Origin: Rheinheimera sp.
Lineage (GTDB): Bacteria > Pseudomonadota > Gammaproteobacteria > Enterobacterales > Alteromonadaceae
NCBI GenBank assembly: GCA_008015325.1
Contig: SSFI01000070.1
Span: 16,263 to 80,262, forward strand
Length of the DNA: 64,000 nucleotides
Reading direction: 5' to 3'
Every line of letters begins with the position of its first letter. Position 1 is the stretch's first letter. The translations under genes were made by a program, and so were the position numbers. Shown piece after piece: positions 8,974-17,730 of this stretch. The notes under the pieces were generated by a model. That model was not told the DNA's origin. It did not search any database and was given only the letters and a program-made list of their open reading frames with translations.

Positions 8974-11430
8974 TTACAGCGTCCGGTCAAACAGCTTTTC
9001 AATCCGGCGATATTCATCCAGCCAGCTGCTTGGCTGACGGAAACCATGCGGCTCGACCGGGAAAATCGCCGTTTCAAAACTATTGATTTCATGCTCAATC
9101 AGGCGCTGGACTACGCGGACTGAATCCTGGAAGAACACATTATCATCGACCATCGGCGAGTTAATCAGTAACTGCCCTTTTAAACCCTGAGTGAAATAAA
9201 TCGGCGAGCTACGCTCGTAGGCGATTGGGTCCACATCAGGCGTGTTCAGAATGTTCGACGTGTACGGATGATTGTAATAGGCCCAGTCGCCAACCGGACG
9301 CAGCGCCGAGCCTGCTTTAAACAGCTCAGGTTGCTTAAACATCGCCATAAAAGTCATAAAACCGCCGTAAGATCCGCCATAAGTGCCGATCCGGTTGCGG
9401 TCGACGTTGGCATTTTCCACCAGCCAGTTCACACCGTCTGCTAAATCTTCAATTTCCGGCGTCCCCATCTGGCGGTAAATCGCGGTACGCCAGTCACGGC
9501 CATAACCTTTCGATGCCCGGTAATCCATATCGAGCACGACATAACCTTTTTGCGTCAGCAGATTATGGAAGAAAAACTCGCGGAAATAACTGGACCAGCC
9601 CAAATCGCTGTTTTGCAGATAACCGGCACCGTGGTTAAAAATCACCGCGCGGCGTTTTTCACCCTGTTTATAGTCTTTTGGCAGATACAACTTGGCATAG
9701 ACCGGCGCTTTGCCGTGGCTCGACGGCACGGCAACGACTTGCGGTGCCTGCAACGCCATTTGCTTAAGCTCATTCGACACTGTGTAGGTCAGGCGTTTTA
9801 ATGGCGCGTTCGGCTGATTATCCATCACGTACAGCTCTTCAGGCTGCAGTGAGGTGGAATAACGCACCAGTAGTTTGCTTTCATCTGGTGAGAGTTTAAA
9901 ACTCAGATTACCGGTCAGCTGTGTCAGCGGCTGTGACTTCCCGCTGTCGAGTGCCAGTTTAAACACATTGTAAATGCCCGGATGCTGCGCATTGGCGCGG
10001 TAATACACAGTGCGGCCATCTTGGCTCAGCACCGGCTGACTGACTTCAAAACTGCCGCTGGTCAGCTTTTTCGCCTCGCCTTTTAATGGCTTCAGATATA
10101 AATGCGAATAGCCGCTTTGTTCAGACAGGAAATACAGCTGGTTATCATAAGCCCAGCCGAAGTTGTTGAAGTCGTAGTTAATCCAGGCATCGTCGTGCAG
10201 GCGGTGCTGTTCGACAAAACTGGCTTTATTCAGGTCAACCGTGGTCAGCCAGCGGTCTTTGTTGTCCCAAGCTTTGAGCATCACCGCGACCTGGCTGCCG
10301 TCTGCGTTCCAGCGAATGGCTGACTGGTCCCAGCTCCAGTCATTGATGAGCGTAATGGCGCGGGCTTTTTTCTCTGACTTGTAAGTTTTGCCGTCACGTT
10401 TGGCGTTTTCGGCTTTCACCGCAGCTAGCACGTCTTCGTCAAATCCAGATAACACATCTTGCTTAAGCTCTGTCGCCTCGGCTTTGGCCAGATCAATCAG
10501 AAAAAACTGCTCCGGTTCCGGTTTTTGGTCGTGCACGCGGCGGCGCACCGGCTGGGCGGCGATATCACCATTGTCAGTGATGTAATTGGGCATAATGTCG
10601 CGCTCATCATTCCAGCGCGTTTTGGCGGCAACGGCAGCAATCAGCCGGCGACCGTCCGGGGATAAAGCCGCACTGGAGATCTGTTTGTCTTTACCGAGAT
10701 AAACCGGCTGCGCTGCAACAGTGCTGTTGCTTTTACGGATAGCTTCCTGCTGCTGATGTAAATCCAGCGCGTTTTTGTGTTCCAGTGCAACAAACTGGAT
10801 CAGTTTATGTTGTTCCTGCGCCAGATACCCTGCCGGCACCGCCGGTGCTTTGGGGGCGTCATCCAGTTTCAGACTGGCAACCTGGCTGATGAGGCCAGTC
10901 TGTAAATCCACCGCATAAAAATCCCAGCCCTGACGCCAGGCCACCCGGCCGTCAGTTAAAAACTGCAGCGCCTGGCGGTTATCATTCGAGCGCGTCAGCT
11001 GGCTGATTTTGCCGCTGGCCATGGCTTTGATAAACACATTGCCTTCGAAAATCCAGCCGGCAAACTGCCGGTCCTTAGAGAAAGACTGTTCACCGGCGCC
11101 GATATCGTCCAGATCATTGAGCGCAACCGCGGCGCTTTGCCCACCACTGACCGGCACCTGATGCCAGTCACGCAGTTCGTTGCCGGCTTGTTTGCGCTGA
11201 TAAATCACCGATTGACTGTCGGCAGACCAATAAGCCAGTTCTGGCTGACGGCCTAACCAGTCCGGATTCGCCATGGCTTGTTCCATCGTCATCAGCGTTG
11301 AGCCAGTCTGGCCCTGAATTTGTTGGGTTTGCAGATTAAAACGCGGGGTTTCACGCTCAGCCAGCACCGGGGCTGACAGCAGGACAGCGCTGAGAGCCAG
11401 CGCGACAGCGGTATATCGGATTGTTTTCAT
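8974..11430 (-). CDS. S9-family prolyl oligopeptidase/dipeptidyl peptidase-like, exported
   Basis: An 818-residue serine peptidase. The N-terminal signal peptide (MKTIRYTAVALALSAVLLSA, cut near VLA-ERE) indicates export to the periplasm. A long beta-propeller region with repeated Asp-Gly-Arg and Ser-Pro-Asp-Gly type blades (for example ALSPDGRRLIAAV) covers about residues 60-560. The C-terminal alpha/beta-hydrolase domain has the nucleophile in GTYGGSYGGF, the Asp near PMVDDNVFF and the His in EPHGF, the DPP-IV-type triad order. Likely role: peptide scavenging. The start at 11430 is chosen over 11445 because it begins the signal peptide. Confidence 0.88.
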   Translation of the reverse strand: MKTIRYTAVALALSAVLLSAPVLAERETPRFNLQTQQIQGQTGSTLMTMEQAMANPDWLGRQPELAYWSADSQSVIYQRKQAGNELRDWHQVPVSGGQSAAVALNDLDDIGAGEQSFSKDRQFAGWIFEGNVFIKAMASGKISQLTRSNDNRQALQFLTDGRVAWRQGWDFYAVDLQTGLISQVASLKLDDAPKAPAVPAGYLAQEQHKLIQFVALEHKNALDLHQQQEAIRKSNSTVAAQPVYLGKDKQISSAALSPDGRRLIAAVAAKTRWNDERDIMPNYITDNGDIAAQPVRRRVHDQKPEPEQFFLIDLAKAEATELKQDVLSGFDEDVLAAVKAENAKRDGKTYKSEKKARAITLINDWSWDQSAIRWNADGSQVAVMLKAWDNKDRWLTTVDLNKASFVEQHRLHDDAWINYDFNNFGWAYDNQLYFLSEQSGYSHLYLKPLKGEAKKLTSGSFEVSQPVLSQDGRTVYYRANAQHPGIYNVFKLALDSGKSQPLTQLTGNLSFKLSPDESKLLVRYSTSLQPEELYVMDNQPNAPLKRLTYTVSNELKQMALQAPQVVAVPSSHGKAPVYAKLYLPKDYKQGEKRRAVIFNHGAGYLQNSDLGWSSYFREFFFHNLLTQKGYVVLDMDYRASKGYGRDWRTAIYRQMGTPEIEDLADGVNWLVENANVDRNRIGTYGGSYGGFMTFMAMFKQPELFKAGSALRPVGDWAYYNHPYTSNILNTPDVDPIAYERSSPIYFTQGLKGQLLINSPMVDDNVFFQDSVRVVQRLIEHEINSFETAIFPVEPHGFRQPSSWLDEYRRIEKLFDRTL

Positions 11431-11556
11431 TGTTGGTCGCCGCATAAAACTGAAGGGTTAACTGAAGCTGTTGTTATACAAAGCAGTCAGCCTAATTTCA
11501 ATCTTCTGCGGCGCAATCGCCAAAGACTGGGACCAACGACGCGGTACTGGTTCTGC

Positions 11557-11584
11557 GCCCGCTGCAATGAAGTACTGCAGCGGG
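11557..11584 (-). terminator. stem-loop downstream of azoR
   Basis: GCCCGCTGCA pairs perfectly with TGCAGCGGGC around an 8-base loop, 15 bases after the azoR stop. There is no T run, so it may be a weak terminator or an RNA 3' end stabiliser. Confidence 0.4.
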
Positions 11585-11598
11585 CATCTGATGTCGGC

Positions 11599-12204
11599 TT
11601 AAGCTGCTAAATCTGCAGTTAAACTCTGAATTTGCGCAGCAGCTGCACTAAGCGCCTGAGCGGCGCTGTCCGGCCCCATATTCAGGCCTTCAGCATAAAC
11701 AAAATGCACATTTTTCAGGCCGATAAAATTCAGGAAACTTTTCAGGAATGGCGTCTGCGAATCGGCTGGTAAGTCTTTATAGATGCCGCCGCGAGTGGCA
11801 AACACGATCACAGGTTTATCTGCCAGTAAACCAACCGAGCCCTGCTCAGTATATTTAAACGTGATGCCAGCGCGCGCCAGCCGGTCAAACCAGGCTTTGA
11901 GCTGGCTTGGCACACCAAAATTGTACATCGGCACGCCGAGCAAAATCACATCCGCAGCGCTAACTTGCGCAATAGCATCATCAGACATTGCCGCCAGCGC
12001 GGCCTGCTCTTCATTCCGACTGTCCGCCGGCGTCATCCAGGCAGCGATTTCGGTCATCGCCAGGTGCGGGTAGTTTTTGCTGACTAAATCGACGTCGGTG
12101 CGGTTAAAACCGGCAGGCAGTGCAGCAATAAACTGTTCGATTAACTGGTTTGACTGGCCTTTTTCACCGCTGACTGAGCTTTGTACTACTAAAACATTTT
12201 TCAT
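11599..12204 (-). CDS. azoR: FMN-dependent NADH:quinone oxidoreductase / azoreductase
   Basis: A 201-residue flavodoxin-fold protein, the same length as E. coli AzoR. It reduces quinones and azo compounds with NADH and protects against thiol and quinone stress. The FMN phosphate loop is at the N-terminus (SSVSGEKGQSN), the conserved PMYNFGVPSQLKAWFD block binds the isoalloxazine ring, and ATRGGIY is the third FMN loop. The start at 12204 (MKNVLVV) has AGAGGAA upstream; a 15-codon longer frame is less likely. It diverges from the ECF sigma gene, with a 195-base spacer holding an inverted repeat, so it may be controlled by a stress regulator. Confidence 0.92.
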   Translation of the reverse strand: MKNVLVVQSSVSGEKGQSNQLIEQFIAALPAGFNRTDVDLVSKNYPHLAMTEIAAWMTPADSRNEEQAALAAMSDDAIAQVSAADVILLGVPMYNFGVPSQLKAWFDRLARAGITFKYTEQGSVGLLADKPVIVFATRGGIYKDLPADSQTPFLKSFLNFIGLKNVHFVYAEGLNMGPDSAAQALSAAAAQIQSLTADLAA

Positions 12205-12270
12205 CGCGAAATTCCTCTGCAAGATGGGATTGAGTTTGGAGCAATGCATACAGCTTAAATAACAAATATC

Positions 12271-12306
12271 AGAACGTATATCGCATTAAAACGCTTCAAA
12301 CGTTCT
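12271..12306. promoter_or_regulatory. inverted repeat between azoR and the sigma gene
   Basis: AGAACGT (12271-12277) and ACGTTCT (12300-12306) are exact inverted copies with 22 bases between them, about 65 bases upstream of azoR. They could be an operator for azoR. No regulator can be named from the sequence. Confidence 0.35.
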
Positions 12307-12333
12307 AATTTTTAGCAAAATATTTTTTCAGTC

Positions 12334-12366
12334 TGATTGAACCGGCGGCGAAATGTCAGCGTATAA
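12334..12366 (+). promoter_or_regulatory. candidate ECF-type promoter of the sigma/anti-sigma pair
   Basis: TGATTGAACC, 16 bases, then CGTATAA lies 34 bases before the sigma ATG. It resembles the TGATC-type -35 reported for RpoE/ChrR-class sigma factors and would mean autoregulation. The match is partial and was made by eye. Confidence 0.3.
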
Positions 12367-12399
12367 CGTTACATATTCTGTTTTTAGGATGCATGAACG

Positions 12400-13071
12400 A
12401 TGGATTTAGTGATGACAGCACGGCATCATGGGCCTGAACCTTCCACACAGGGAATGCATGATTTGACAGGCACTGACACTTTGACAGGCACTGAGGTTAT
12501 AACCCGAGACCTGGGCCAGTGGGAACAGGCGCTGGCCTTAGTTGCCCTGAGTCGCGACAAACAGGCGTATCAGGAGCTGTTTGGTTATTTCGCGCCGCGG
12601 CTACGCGCTTTTGGTATCAAAATGTTCGGCAACGAACAGCAGGCGCTGGAAATGGTGCAGGATACTTTGCTGAATGTCTGGCAAAAAGCGGCTTTGTTTG
12701 ACCCGAACCGCGGCTGCGCCTCAACCTGGATTTTCACCATAGCGCGTAATGTGCGCTTTGACATGCTGCGGAAGAAACAAAGCCGCAAGGATGATATTTC
12801 TGCTGATGATTTATGGGCTGACGGCGACTATCCGGAAGCTGAAGATCATCAGACGCAAAAATGGGAGTTGTGGCTCATCACTGAAAAGCTGGCGCCACAT
12901 TTTGCCGCATTGCCCCCCGCTCAGCGGCTGGTGATGGAAAAAGTATATCTGGAAGAGATGTCCCATCAGGAAGTCGCTGAATTACTTGGCATTCCGCTCG
13001 GTACTGTCAAATCCCGGATCCGTTTGGCTTTAGACCGTTTAAGAGAGGCGCTGGATGACTCAGAGCGTTAA
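12400..13071 (+). CDS. ECF sigma factor, RpoE-ChrR (ECF11-like) class
   Basis: A 223-residue group IV sigma factor. Region 2 covers roughly residues 55-120 (FGYFAPRLRAFGIKMFG, STWIFTIARNVRFDMLRKK). Region 4 is near 160-220 with the helix-turn-helix MSHQEVAELLGIPLGTVKSR. A 40-residue N-terminal extension precedes the conserved part, so the true start could be further in. The next gene overlaps it by 17 bases and encodes a ChrR-type zinc anti-sigma, which places this sigma in the class that responds to singlet oxygen and related photo-oxidative stress in Rhodobacter. That stimulus is known for the family, not shown here. Confidence 0.9.
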   Translation: MDLVMTARHHGPEPSTQGMHDLTGTDTLTGTEVITRDLGQWEQALALVALSRDKQAYQELFGYFAPRLRAFGIKMFGNEQQALEMVQDTLLNVWQKAALFDPNRGCASTWIFTIARNVRFDMLRKKQSRKDDISADDLWADGDYPEAEDHQTQKWELWLITEKLAPHFAALPPAQRLVMEKVYLEEMSHQEVAELLGIPLGTVKSRIRLALDRLREALDDSER

Positions 13072-13741
13072 TCATCACCCGAGCATCAGCTTGCTGGAAC
13101 TTTATTGCGATGGCAGCCTGAATGCAGAAGTGGCTTTACTCATTGCCACGCACCTGGACTACTGCCCGCATTGCCAGCAGCTGCGCCATGATATCGAAGC
13201 CGACTTAGGTGCTGAACTTGCCACGACCACTCCGGCAAGTAATGCAACCGAAGTGCACAGTACCGACTGGCTGGAAATGATGAATCAGATCATGGCCACG
13301 CCGCAACTGCCGCAGTCAAAACCTGCAGCGCTGCCAGACAGTCAGCTGAGCATTGGCGGTTATCAGTTTGAGCTGCCACGCAGCCTGCGCCGTGTCGCCG
13401 GCAAACGCAGTAAGTGGCTCAGTATGGGTGGCATCGCAACAGCGCGTCTGCCGTCCGGCGAGCCACATCATGCCTCTTTGCTGTTTATCGACAAGCAGAC
13501 GGACGTGCCACTGCATACCCATCAGGGGTTGGAAATGACCTTGGTACTGTCTGGTGAAATGGTCGACGAGCATGGCCGTTATGTGCCTGGCGATTTGATT
13601 ATTAACTCACCGGATGATACCCACAAACCCCGTAATATCAGCGATGAACCTTGCTTATGCTTGTCGGTATTAAGCGCGCCGCTGCAGTTTAAAGAAGGTC
13701 TGACGCGCTGGCTGAATCCATTACAACGCTTTTTTTATTAA
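13055..13741 (+). CDS. chrR: ChrR-family anti-sigma factor, zinc and cupin domains
   Basis: A 228-residue protein with two parts. The N-terminal anti-sigma domain has the zinc motif H33-x3-C37-x2-C40 in ATHLDYCPHC. The C-terminal half is a cupin with the metal-binding stretch PLHTHQGLEMTLVLSGEM and DLIINSPDDTHKP. This is the architecture of ChrR, where the zinc domain holds the sigma factor and the cupin is needed for the signal response. The gene starts inside the end of the sigma gene (AGAGG before the ATG), so the two are coupled. A perfect palindromic terminator follows. The sequence supports the class firmly; the inducing signal is inferred. Confidence 0.9.
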   Translation: MTQSVNHHPSISLLELYCDGSLNAEVALLIATHLDYCPHCQQLRHDIEADLGAELATTTPASNATEVHSTDWLEMMNQIMATPQLPQSKPAALPDSQLSIGGYQFELPRSLRRVAGKRSKWLSMGGIATARLPSGEPHHASLLFIDKQTDVPLHTHQGLEMTLVLSGEMVDEHGRYVPGDLIINSPDDTHKPRNISDEPCLCLSVLSAPLQFKEGLTRWLNPLQRFFY

Positions 13742-13763
13742 GGCCACAGTATCAACAAAATAC

Positions 13764-13785
13764 GAACCCCGCAGCTGCGGGGTTC
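13764..13785. terminator. terminator after the chrR-type gene
   Basis: GAACCCCGCAGCTGCGGGGTTC is a perfect 22-base palindrome followed by ATTTTTA, between two convergent genes. Confidence 0.75.
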
Positions 13786-13805
13786 ATTTTTACGGCAAGG
13801 GTAAA

Positions 13806-16055
13806 CTAGCTGAGCAGCGCAACGCCGCCTTTGAGGTTATACACCTGGTCAAAGCCCAACCAGTTTAAGATCTTCGCCGCCAACAGACTGCGATTGCCAG
13901 AACGGCAGACCAGCAATAATTGCTGTGACTGTTCTAGGGCACCACTAACCAGTGCCCAGGCCAGCTGAGACAGCGGCCAATGTTGTACTTTCGCATCTTG
14001 CGGCAACAGCGGTTCAATTTCACCAGCGATTTGTTCATGCGGTTCGCGCACATCGACTATCTGCAGTTGCGGATATTGCTTCAGTAACGCCGCGATGTCA
14101 GCCGGACCAATCAGCGCTTTAGCATCGGAATAACTGACTTCGACAATACCACACTGATACTGCTGCTGTTGTTGCAGCTGCTGGCTTTGCTGCGCCAGTT
14201 TGTCTTGCCAGCTTGCCGATAAACTGCCAGCCTGCAGCACTTCGGCAATTTCCGGGTTTTCCTGCATCACTAAACGCCAGCTGGTAAAAAACCGTTGCGC
14301 GTAGTCGTGACTGCTGAGGATCAGCGTGTCGGCTTGTAATACCTGCTGTAACTGTTGCAGGCTGTGCACAAAAGCTTTGGTGTCAGAACCGGTTAGATCC
14401 AGCCGGCCAAAACCGCCCGGCAAGAGTAAATCCCCGACAAAAGCCGCCAGCAGTTGCTGGTCACGATATAACAGGAAAGTACGACTGTCAGCACTATGGC
14501 CCGGTGTTGCCAGTACTTGGAGCACAAAAGCACCGAACTTGAGTTCAGTCACTGCCGGCCAGCCATTGCCATCCACAGCACACTGCTGATGCATACCCAA
14601 GGCATTGAGGAAATCTGCGCGCACAGACGGATGGTCCTGGTGTTGATGCGTTTCCAGCACCGCCTTCAGTTGCAGCCCCTGCCCCTGCACCAGATTCACC
14701 AGCCGGTTCATCAGCGGCTCGACCGGGTCAATCACCACCGCTTCACGGCTTTGTGGGCAGACCAGCAGATAACTGCACAAATCTTCGTATTTCAGTTGGG
14801 TCAGGCCAGCCAGCGGCGGCGCTACTGAGTCTTGCGCGTCATTCAGCACCAGGCAGCAATTACGCACCACCGGTACCAGCCGGCGAATCGCTTTGCAGGC
14901 TGCATCGATTTCGGCCGCTGACATTGCCGGGCCAAACGACATCCGCACCGCGCCCTGGCTGCGCCATTCCTCCAGCCCCATCGCATCGAGCACAAAGCTG
15001 CCGCTGGCTTTGGAACTACAGGCAGAACCGGCACTTACCCGGATATTACCGGCATCAAACAAATCGAGAATATCTTTGCTAAGAAAGCCTGGAACCGAAA
15101 AATTAATCGTGGTCGGCACTATATGTGGCGCATCACTGTTCAGCACCAGCTGTGGGAACAATTCCGTCAGTGCGGCAAGTAAACGGCTGCGGTAGGACCA
15201 TAACGTGTCGACACTATGAAACACTGAACCGGCCGGTTTGAGTAATTCAGTAAAAATCGCATGCAGCGCTGCAATGCCGGGCAAGTTTTCTGTGCCTGAG
15301 CGCAGACCACTTTCCTGGCCACCACCGGCGATAAATGGCTGATAAGGCGCACCTTCGCGCACATACAAAAAGCCAATGCCTTTGGGGGCATACAGTTTAT
15401 GGCCGCTAAAAGGTGCGTAATCGATGCTGCTGTTGGAGATATCCAGTGACATTTTGCCAAGCGCCTGCACACAATCAACCATCCAGCGCACTTGCGGATT
15501 GACCTTGCGAATGAGCGTTTCCAGCCGCGCCAAATCCTGTTTTACGCCGGTTTCGTTATTGGCGGCCATCGTACAAATCAGTGCAGCTTGTGGCAGCAGT
15601 TCGGCCAGCGCCTGCTCGTTCAGGATACCGTGCTCGTCTACCGGGATCGCCTTGACTGTGGCACCGAGCTGCAACACCTGATTCCAATGTTTCAGACTCT
15701 CAGGAACCGCTTTATGCTCGGTTGCGCCGTATAACAACAAAGTTTGCGGTCCGGTTTTGCCGCGACTGCGCGCGTCAAGCAAAGCCGAAACAATTGATGT
15801 CTGGATGCCTTCAGTCGCGCCGGAGGTAAACACGATTTGCCCCCGACTGGCACCAATGACCTGCCGCGCCAGTTGACGGGTTAATTCTAATTCCACTTTG
15901 GCTTTAATGCCGGTGCTGTGGCTGCTGCTGGGGTTGCCAAAACAGGTTTGCATATGATGCAACACCGCTGCAGCGGCACAAGGCAATACAGCTGTGGTGG
16001 CATTGTTATCCAGATACACTTCTGCCGGACAACGGTCATTGCGGGATTGAAACAT
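13806..16055 (-). CDS. cysteine desulfurase - MBL-fold - rhodanese fusion protein
   Basis: A 749-residue three-domain protein. Residues 1-400 are a NifS/IscS-like class V aminotransferase: YLDNNATTAVLP, PLP lysine in FSGHKLYAPKG, active-site cysteine in SAGSACSSKASG. Residues about 410-620 are a metallo-beta-lactamase fold with ETHQHQDHP (HxHxDH) and ATPGHSAD, like persulfide dioxygenases of the ETHE1 type. A Gln-rich linker leads to a C-terminal rhodanese domain with CRSGNRS (active-site Cys). The parts suggest one polypeptide that mobilises sulfur from cysteine as persulfide and then transfers or oxidises it; that sequence is inference. It is a stand-alone gene without isc or suf neighbours. 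The ATG at 16055 gives a normal desulfurase N-terminus. Confidence 0.9.
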   Translation of the reverse strand: MFQSRNDRCPAEVYLDNNATTAVLPCAAAAVLHHMQTCFGNPSSSHSTGIKAKVELELTRQLARQVIGASRGQIVFTSGATEGIQTSIVSALLDARSRGKTGPQTLLLYGATEHKAVPESLKHWNQVLQLGATVKAIPVDEHGILNEQALAELLPQAALICTMAANNETGVKQDLARLETLIRKVNPQVRWMVDCVQALGKMSLDISNSSIDYAPFSGHKLYAPKGIGFLYVREGAPYQPFIAGGGQESGLRSGTENLPGIAALHAIFTELLKPAGSVFHSVDTLWSYRSRLLAALTELFPQLVLNSDAPHIVPTTINFSVPGFLSKDILDLFDAGNIRVSAGSACSSKASGSFVLDAMGLEEWRSQGAVRMSFGPAMSAAEIDAACKAIRRLVPVVRNCCLVLNDAQDSVAPPLAGLTQLKYEDLCSYLLVCPQSREAVVIDPVEPLMNRLVNLVQGQGLQLKAVLETHQHQDHPSVRADFLNALGMHQQCAVDGNGWPAVTELKFGAFVLQVLATPGHSADSRTFLLYRDQQLLAAFVGDLLLPGGFGRLDLTGSDTKAFVHSLQQLQQVLQADTLILSSHDYAQRFFTSWRLVMQENPEIAEVLQAGSLSASWQDKLAQQSQQLQQQQQYQCGIVEVSYSDAKALIGPADIAALLKQYPQLQIVDVREPHEQIAGEIEPLLPQDAKVQHWPLSQLAWALVSGALEQSQQLLLVCRSGNRSLLAAKILNWLGFDQVYNLKGGVALLS

Positions 16056-16195
16056 GATGCAGCCTATTTATAACCAAATGGAATAACATATATTCTATAA
16101 TGATATGAAGTTCAGTCTGCTCTGACAAGTCATTATTGGCCGACACCGAGCAATACGCGAATCGCTGTCAGACTGCAGCTTTAGATGAAAAAAGC

Positions 16196-16222
16196 AAAAA
16201 AAACGCCGCAAGTAAGCGGCGT
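16196..16222 (-). terminator. terminator of fadR
   Basis: On the minus strand ACGCCGC and GCGGCGT pair around a 6-base loop and are followed by eight T. It starts 8 bases after the fadR stop. Confidence 0.8.
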
Positions 16223-16229
16223 CTAAAGT

Positions 16230-16946
16230 TTATTCAACCAGATCTTTTGGAATATCCGGCCGTAATTCTGACCACACTTTACCAGACTCTTTACCATATT
16301 TGCGTACCGCCATCACTACTTCGTCATGTTTGCCGGCTTCAGCATAGAGTTTTAACTGATGGTAATAACGGCGTGCCAGCTCACGGGATTCCGGCTGCGA
16401 AAAATAAAAAGTGGCGATTTTACGGTACAAACCACGGAAACCATTGAGGATCAGCACATAAATCCGGTTGGCGGAATGCAACGCCAGTTCATGGTTTAAG
16501 TTGTAGTCAAAATCGGCGAATGCTTCTGGTGTGTCTGCCAGCAGCTCAGCGCCGGCGAATGCCGCAACCGCTTCAGCCTGATGATTTTTAATAGCACCGC
16601 GGATATAAATTGCGCTGATGTTAGTGCGGGCAGATAACAGCTCATCCACCAACTCAGGCATCCGCTCTTCATCTAAACGAGCCAGAGTTTCGAGGATATT
16701 TAAACCTGACGTTTCCCAGAAATTATTCACGCGGGTCGGTTTGCCATGCTGAATGGTCAGCCAGCCATCGCGGGCCAGGCGCTGCAACACTTCGCGCAAG
16801 GTAGTCCGGGTAACCCCAATCAGCTCAGACAGCTCACGCTCAGCAGGTAAAATAGACCCCGGCGCAAATTTGCCGTTCCAAATCGATTCAACGATATATT
16901 CTTCAGCGAAGCCTGCAGGGCTCTGAGCTTTGATCAGGTTTGTCAT
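16230..16946 (-). CDS. fadR: fatty acid metabolism regulator FadR
   Basis: A 238-residue GntR-family regulator that binds DNA as a dimer and is released by long-chain acyl-CoA. It matches E. coli FadR closely at the N-terminus: [18 protein letters not shown], then the winged helix with [20 protein letters not shown] and [20 protein letters not shown]. The C-terminal half is the all-helical acyl-CoA domain ([21 protein letters not shown]). The in-frame start at 17009 adds 21 unlike residues, so I chose 16946. A perfect FadR-type operator lies upstream of fadI 20 kb away in this window, a likely target. dsbB diverges from it. Confidence 0.96.
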   Translation of the reverse strand: MTNLIKAQSPAGFAEEYIVESIWNGKFAPGSILPAERELSELIGVTRTTLREVLQRLARDGWLTIQHGKPTRVNNFWETSGLNILETLARLDEERMPELVDELLSARTNISAIYIRGAIKNHQAEAVAAFAGAELLADTPEAFADFDYNLNHELALHSANRIYVLILNGFRGLYRKIATFYFSQPESRELARRYYHQLKLYAEAGKHDEVVMAVRKYGKESGKVWSELRPDIPKDLVE

Positions 16947-17130
16947 CCGGATTTGTCCGTTGTAGTTGTAATGAATGGTAAATTTGCCACTGATTGTACC
17001 AGACGCCATTCAGTTAACAAGCCATGTGCGGAAAATTGCGGCGTGGCGGCAACGTGCAGGAGTTGTGTAAAAAAGTAATTTGGCTTAGATTGTGCACTGG
17101 AAATAAGTCCTTCTTGATAAAGGAAATCAG

Positions 17131-17664
17131 ATGTTTGCCGCTGTTTCACGCTTGCCGTTTAAAGCCTGGCCCTGGCTACTGATGTCAGCACTGGCTGGCG
17201 CTTTACTGATCGCTGCCCTGTATTTTCAATACATCATGGGACTGGCGCCTTGCATGATGTGTGTGTACCAGCGCTTTGCAGTTTGCGGTATTTTACTTAG
17301 TGGTCTGGTTGGTGCATTTGGCTGTCAGCAAGCATTGCTGCGTTGGCTGGCTTATATGGGCTGGTTGGTCAGCAGTGGCTGGGGCTTAAAAATTGCCCAT
17401 GACCAGGTGTTAGAAGAACAATTAGTTCAGAGCGGTGGCTTTTCCAGCTGCGGCATTTTCCCGGATTTCCCGGCCTGGTTACCGTTACACGAGTGGATCC
17501 CGGCGGTGTTTAAACCGACCGGCATGTGTGGCGAAGTGTTGTGGACTTTCCTCGGTTTCTCGATGCCATTCTGGATGCGGATCACTTTTGCACTGTTCTT
17601 CATCGCAGGTTTAGTGGTGATTGCCAGCCAGCTGAAAAAACATAAATATAATCCTTATGACTAG
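17131..17664 (+). CDS. dsbB: disulfide bond formation protein B
   Basis: A 177-residue inner-membrane protein with four helices that reoxidises DsbA and passes electrons to quinones. Both periplasmic cysteine pairs are present: LAPCMMCVYQR (C-x-x-C) in the first loop and the distant pair in FSSCGIFPDFP and TGMCGE in the second loop. Length is normal (E. coli 176). An AAGGAAATC box precedes the ATG. In E. coli dsbB also lies close to fadR, so the neighbourhood is partly conserved. A bidirectional terminator follows. Confidence 0.95.
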   Translation: MFAAVSRLPFKAWPWLLMSALAGALLIAALYFQYIMGLAPCMMCVYQRFAVCGILLSGLVGAFGCQQALLRWLAYMGWLVSSGWGLKIAHDQVLEEQLVQSGGFSSCGIFPDFPAWLPLHEWIPAVFKPTGMCGEVLWTFLGFSMPFWMRITFALFFIAGLVVIASQLKKHKYNPYD

Positions 17665-17680
17665 CTGAGCACTGAACATA

Positions 17681-17707
17681 AAAAAACCGCCATCCGGCGG
17701 TTTTTTT
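17681..17707. terminator. bidirectional terminator
   Basis: ACCGCC and GGCGGT pair around four bases, with six A before and seven T after, between convergent dsbB and fklB. Confidence 0.85.
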
Positions 17708-17730
17708 ATGACGAAGTGTCCAAGCAAATC

